From positions 1 to 64,000 of the forward strand of contig NZ_JARHUI010000005.1 in assembly GCF_029222925.1 (NCBI RefSeq): a stretch of 64,000 nt of DNA. Direction: 5' to 3'. Position numbers and translations under genes: made by a program. Of this stretch, positions 61,990 through 64,000 are shown in pieces (position 1 is the stretch's first letter; each line of letters starts with the position of its first letter). This DNA comes from Algoriphagus sp. CAU 1675. GTDB lineage: Bacteria > Bacteroidota > Bacteroidia > Cytophagales > Cyclobacteriaceae. The notes beneath the pieces are model-generated. The model did not search any database. It had not been told where the DNA came from and worked only from the letters and a program-made list of their open reading frames with translations.

Positions 61990-62705
61990 TGTGCGGATTG
62001 GGTTAAAAATTCCTCTGCAAAATCCACCGCTTCCAACAAATATTTATCAGGGTCGCCCTTAAATCGTAGGCCCATGGCTTTCATTTTCTTCTTTAAAATC
62101 TTCTTTTCCAAACCCAAAATCGGCGCTACCTGATAGGCCTTGGAGATGGAATAAAACTGCCCTTCTTTCCAAAGAAACCTTGCTTCTTTTTCAATAAACT
62201 CATCCGTAAACCTTCCCACTTCCTGTTTGGCCTTGGTGGTCTTGTAATGTTTTACCAAAACAAGGATTGCCTTTTTGTTCAGTACCTGATACAGTCCGTT
62301 CCCGTTATAATAATAATTTTCATTCCCCTCAAAAAACCGAAATTCCTCCCCATTTGCCAGCCGAAAAGCCTCCACTTTTTCCGGGTTGATCAGCAGTTTT
62401 TGTTTTTGGATGGGGTGAAAAGTCAACACCTGATCCCGAAATTCATCGTACATAAGCGGGACATCCGAATAGGTGACTCCGTTGATTCTGAGGTTTCCAT
62501 TTTCGAATTGACGGGAAAAATAAAAAGGATGGCCTTCAATGTTTTTAGGAGCTTCCTCATATTGCCCCCCAGTGATCAGTTCCTGAAAATAGGGAATTTC
62601 ACTTTTGTAGGAGGCCAATAAGTCCGCATCTTCGTTGAGGACCTGTGCATTTGCCGTCCACACAAAAAGAGATGCTATTGCAGTCAAAAATTTTATTTTT
62701 TGCAT
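61986..62705 (-). CDS. Secreted protein of unknown function, first gene of the receptor operon
   Basis: 239 aa, not recognised. Signal peptide MQKIKFLTAIASLFVWTANAQ; the rest is mixed alpha/beta with YSDVPLMYDEFRDQVLTFHP and a Lys-rich C-terminal helical part (EKKILKKKMKAMGLRFKGDPDKYLLEAV). It is coupled by ATGA to the TonB-dependent receptor. An accessory periplasmic role in that system is the natural guess; there is no catalytic motif to support an enzyme. Confidence 0.75.
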   Translation of the reverse strand: MQKIKFLTAIASLFVWTANAQVLNEDADLLASYKSEIPYFQELITGGQYEEAPKNIEGHPFYFSRQFENGNLRINGVTYSDVPLMYDEFRDQVLTFHPIQKQKLLINPEKVEAFRLANGEEFRFFEGNENYYYNGNGLYQVLNKKAILVLVKHYKTTKAKQEVGRFTDEFIEKEARFLWKEGQFYSISKAYQVAPILGLEKKILKKKMKAMGLRFKGDPDKYLLEAVDFAEEFLTQSAQ

Positions 62706-62818
62706 GCTCTAAATTACAATTACCGATTGTTTCAAAATGAGAATTTCCAAAATAAGTTTGGGCGGTTTTTGTATTTTATAAAAGGAAAAAAACAGTCTTT
62801 CAAATCTCCAATACATCC

Positions 62819-63724
62819 ATGGCCTCAAGAAGAACCCTACTTAAAACCCTAGCCCTAAGCCCAATTGCCCTTTCAGCAGGTTCAGTCCTCGCCCAAGCTC
62901 AGCCCAGCAGTTCCTTTCGGTTTTCTCTCAATACCAGCACCATTCGGGGCCAAAAATTGAGCCTTCCCCAGATCATAGAACTGGCAGCACGGGCAGGCTA
63001 CGATGGGTTCGAGCCTTGGATGATGGAGATTCAGGCCTATCTGGAAAGCGGCAAAAGCCTTGCCTCTCTCAAAAAACTGGCCTCCGATGCAGGGTTGGAG
63101 TTTTTTGATTGTATTGGTTTCCCAACCTGGATGGCTCAGGACGAAGAGAAAAGCAAGACCGGGTTTGAGCAGATGGAAAAAGAAATGGGGATTCTGGCTG
63201 AATTGGGATGTCCAAGGGTGGCCGCGCCTGCCATAGGCACGGAAGCCCCTCTGGATCTGATGCAGGCTGGAGAAAAATACAAGCGGCTGCTGGAACTGGG
63301 AAGAAAAACCGGAGTCATGCCCCAGCTAGAGTTTTGGGGGGCATTTCCTTCCTTTTATCATTTGGGTCAAGCCCTGGCAGTAGCCGCTGCTGCAGATGAT
63401 GCCGATGCCAAAATCCTGGCGGATGTGTACCATCTGTTCCGTGGGGGTTCGGGATTTGAAGGAATGAAACTACTCGACGGACATGCGATCGATATTTTCC
63501 ATTTGAATGATTTTCCGGCGGACATTCCGCGCACCGAGCAGCAGGACAAGGACCGGGTATTCCCGGGAGATGGAGCTGCACCGATGCAGGAACTTGCCGA
63601 CACCCTCAAATCCAAGGGCGGACAGATCATTCTCTCTCTCGAACTCTTCAATCCCACCTACTATGCGATGGATGCGGAATATGTAATTACGACAGGACTG
63701 GAAAAGATGAAGCGGTTTTTTTGA
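62819..63724 (+). CDS. Exported sugar phosphate isomerase/epimerase family TIM-barrel protein
   Basis: 301 aa with twin-arginine signal (ASRRTLLKTLALSPIALSAG, cleavage about residue 26). The AP-endonuclease-2-like TIM barrel (PF01261) is seen in FRFSLNTSTIRGQKLSL, ELAARAGYDGFEPWMMEI, TGVMPQLEFWGAF, LADVYHLFRGG, IFHLNDFPAD and LSLELFNPTYY. Relatives isomerise or epimerise sugars or inosose; exported ones are linked with Gfo/Idh oxidoreductases in Bacteroidota. Ends at a strong bidirectional terminator. Confidence 0.87.
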   Translation: MASRRTLLKTLALSPIALSAGSVLAQAQPSSSFRFSLNTSTIRGQKLSLPQIIELAARAGYDGFEPWMMEIQAYLESGKSLASLKKLASDAGLEFFDCIGFPTWMAQDEEKSKTGFEQMEKEMGILAELGCPRVAAPAIGTEAPLDLMQAGEKYKRLLELGRKTGVMPQLEFWGAFPSFYHLGQALAVAAAADDADAKILADVYHLFRGGSGFEGMKLLDGHAIDIFHLNDFPADIPRTEQQDKDRVFPGDGAAPMQELADTLKSKGGQIILSLELFNPTYYAMDAEYVITTGLEKMKRFF

Positions 63725-63740
63725 ACAAAAAATGTAAATC

Positions 63741-63779
63741 AAAAACAAAGGCCTGGAAATCTCCCAGGCCTTTGTTTTT
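63741..63779. terminator. Bidirectional terminator, 16-bp perfect stem
   Basis: AAAAACAAAGGCCTGG (63741-63756) pairs perfectly with CCAGGCCTTTGTTTTT (63764-63779) around a 7-nt loop; T tracts flank both sides. It serves the plus-strand isomerase gene and the minus-strand cysteine synthase gene. Confidence 0.95.
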
Positions 63780-63790
63780 TTAATCTTTTA

Positions 63791-64000
63791 TCACCCGAAC
63801 AAATCCGAACTCAAATAGCGGTCTCCTCGGTCGCAGGTGATGCAGACAATGATCCCTTCTTCCAGTTCCTTGGACAATTCAATGGCCGCATGCAAGGCTC
63901 CCCCACTGCTCATTCCTGCCAAAATCCCTTCTTCTTTGGCCATTCTCCGGGTCATTTCCGTGGCTTGATCCTGACTCACATCCAGGACCCGATCTACACG
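63791..64000 (-). CDS. Cysteine synthase (CysK/CysM family), C-terminal part
   Basis: The final 69 codons of a gene that enters from the right edge. The reading frame is open from position 64000: RVDRVLDVSQDQATEMTRR, then EEGILAGMSSGGALHAA (the conserved PLP-enzyme C-terminal segment) and IVCITCDRGDRYLSSDLF. This end is typical of CysM-type O-acetylserine sulfhydrylases, PLP enzymes making cysteine. The GTG at 63979 is an internal codon, not a start. The N-terminal two thirds lie outside the window. Confidence 0.9.
   Translation of the reverse strand, partial: RVDRVLDVSQDQATEMTRRMAKEEGILAGMSSGGALHAAIELSKELEEGIIVCITCDRGDRYLSSDLFG

Noticed and set aside
1-64000. CRISPR array, insertion sequence, integrase, prophage or tRNA-bounded island
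   Set aside because: No regularly spaced direct repeats, transposase or integrase motifs, or tRNA-like cloverleaf sequence was noticed in any gene-free gap.

Overview
The window looks like chromosomal DNA of a Bacteroidota bacterium, most likely Cytophagales (a Cyclobacteriaceae/Algoriphagus-like organism is a guess from gene content; the genus cannot be fixed from the sequence alone). The reasons are promoters of the Bacteroidota type (TTTG, 19 bp, TAnnTTTG), a type IX secretion sorting domain, DUF1080, DUF4249, DUF4835 and OstA-like families, many SPII lipoproteins, and the conserved bamD-rpoZ-coaBC-DUF4835-recN cluster.

Layout. 1-530: 5' end of a 16S rRNA gene on the minus strand with its leader and tandem promoters. 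554-3257: a secreted keto-sugar operon (two DUF1080 hydrolases and a Tat-exported Gfo/Idh/MocA oxidoreductase). 3375-9248: metal/corrinoid-binding protein, M42 peptidase, acyl-CoA carboxylase beta subunit, Ppx/GppA phosphatase and an Ldh2-type dehydrogenase. 9354-15682: a complete tripartite RND efflux operon (adaptor, pump, outer-membrane factor) preceded by a small secreted protein. 15925-20339: a second Tat-exported Gfo/Idh/MocA enzyme, a fused alpha-beta E1 of a 2-oxoacid dehydrogenase and a small beta-barrel protein. 20492-30561: an all-minus accessory block of beta-propeller lipoproteins, a two-permease RND system with its adaptor, and a Cys-containing secreted peptide. 30809-35711: RlpA and SbcDC. 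35775-38469: a quinone/electrophile-stress cluster (MarR, YceI, ring-cleaving dioxygenase, hydrolase) with visible palindromic operators. 38692-48953: secreted amidohydrolase, fabI, recN, DUF4835, coaBC, rpoZ, bamD, a T9SS-sorted protein and an OstA-like protein. 49002-56454: tilS, a cyclic-nucleotide-binding protein, mdh, a large anchored beta-propeller protein and an MscS channel. 56467-62705: a TonB-dependent receptor operon with DUF4249 and an unusual macroglobulin/plug-like protein. 62819-64000: a secreted sugar-isomerase-like protein and the C-terminal end of a cysteine synthase.

How the parts fit. Three separate loci (554-3257, 15925-17292, 62819-63724) encode exported oxidoreductase, hydrolase and isomerase-like enzymes that would act together on oxidised (3-keto) sugars in the periplasm. 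Two RND systems of different type sit within 20 kb. Most of the rest is housekeeping. The accessory regions with the most unexplained content are 20342-30561 and 56467-62705.
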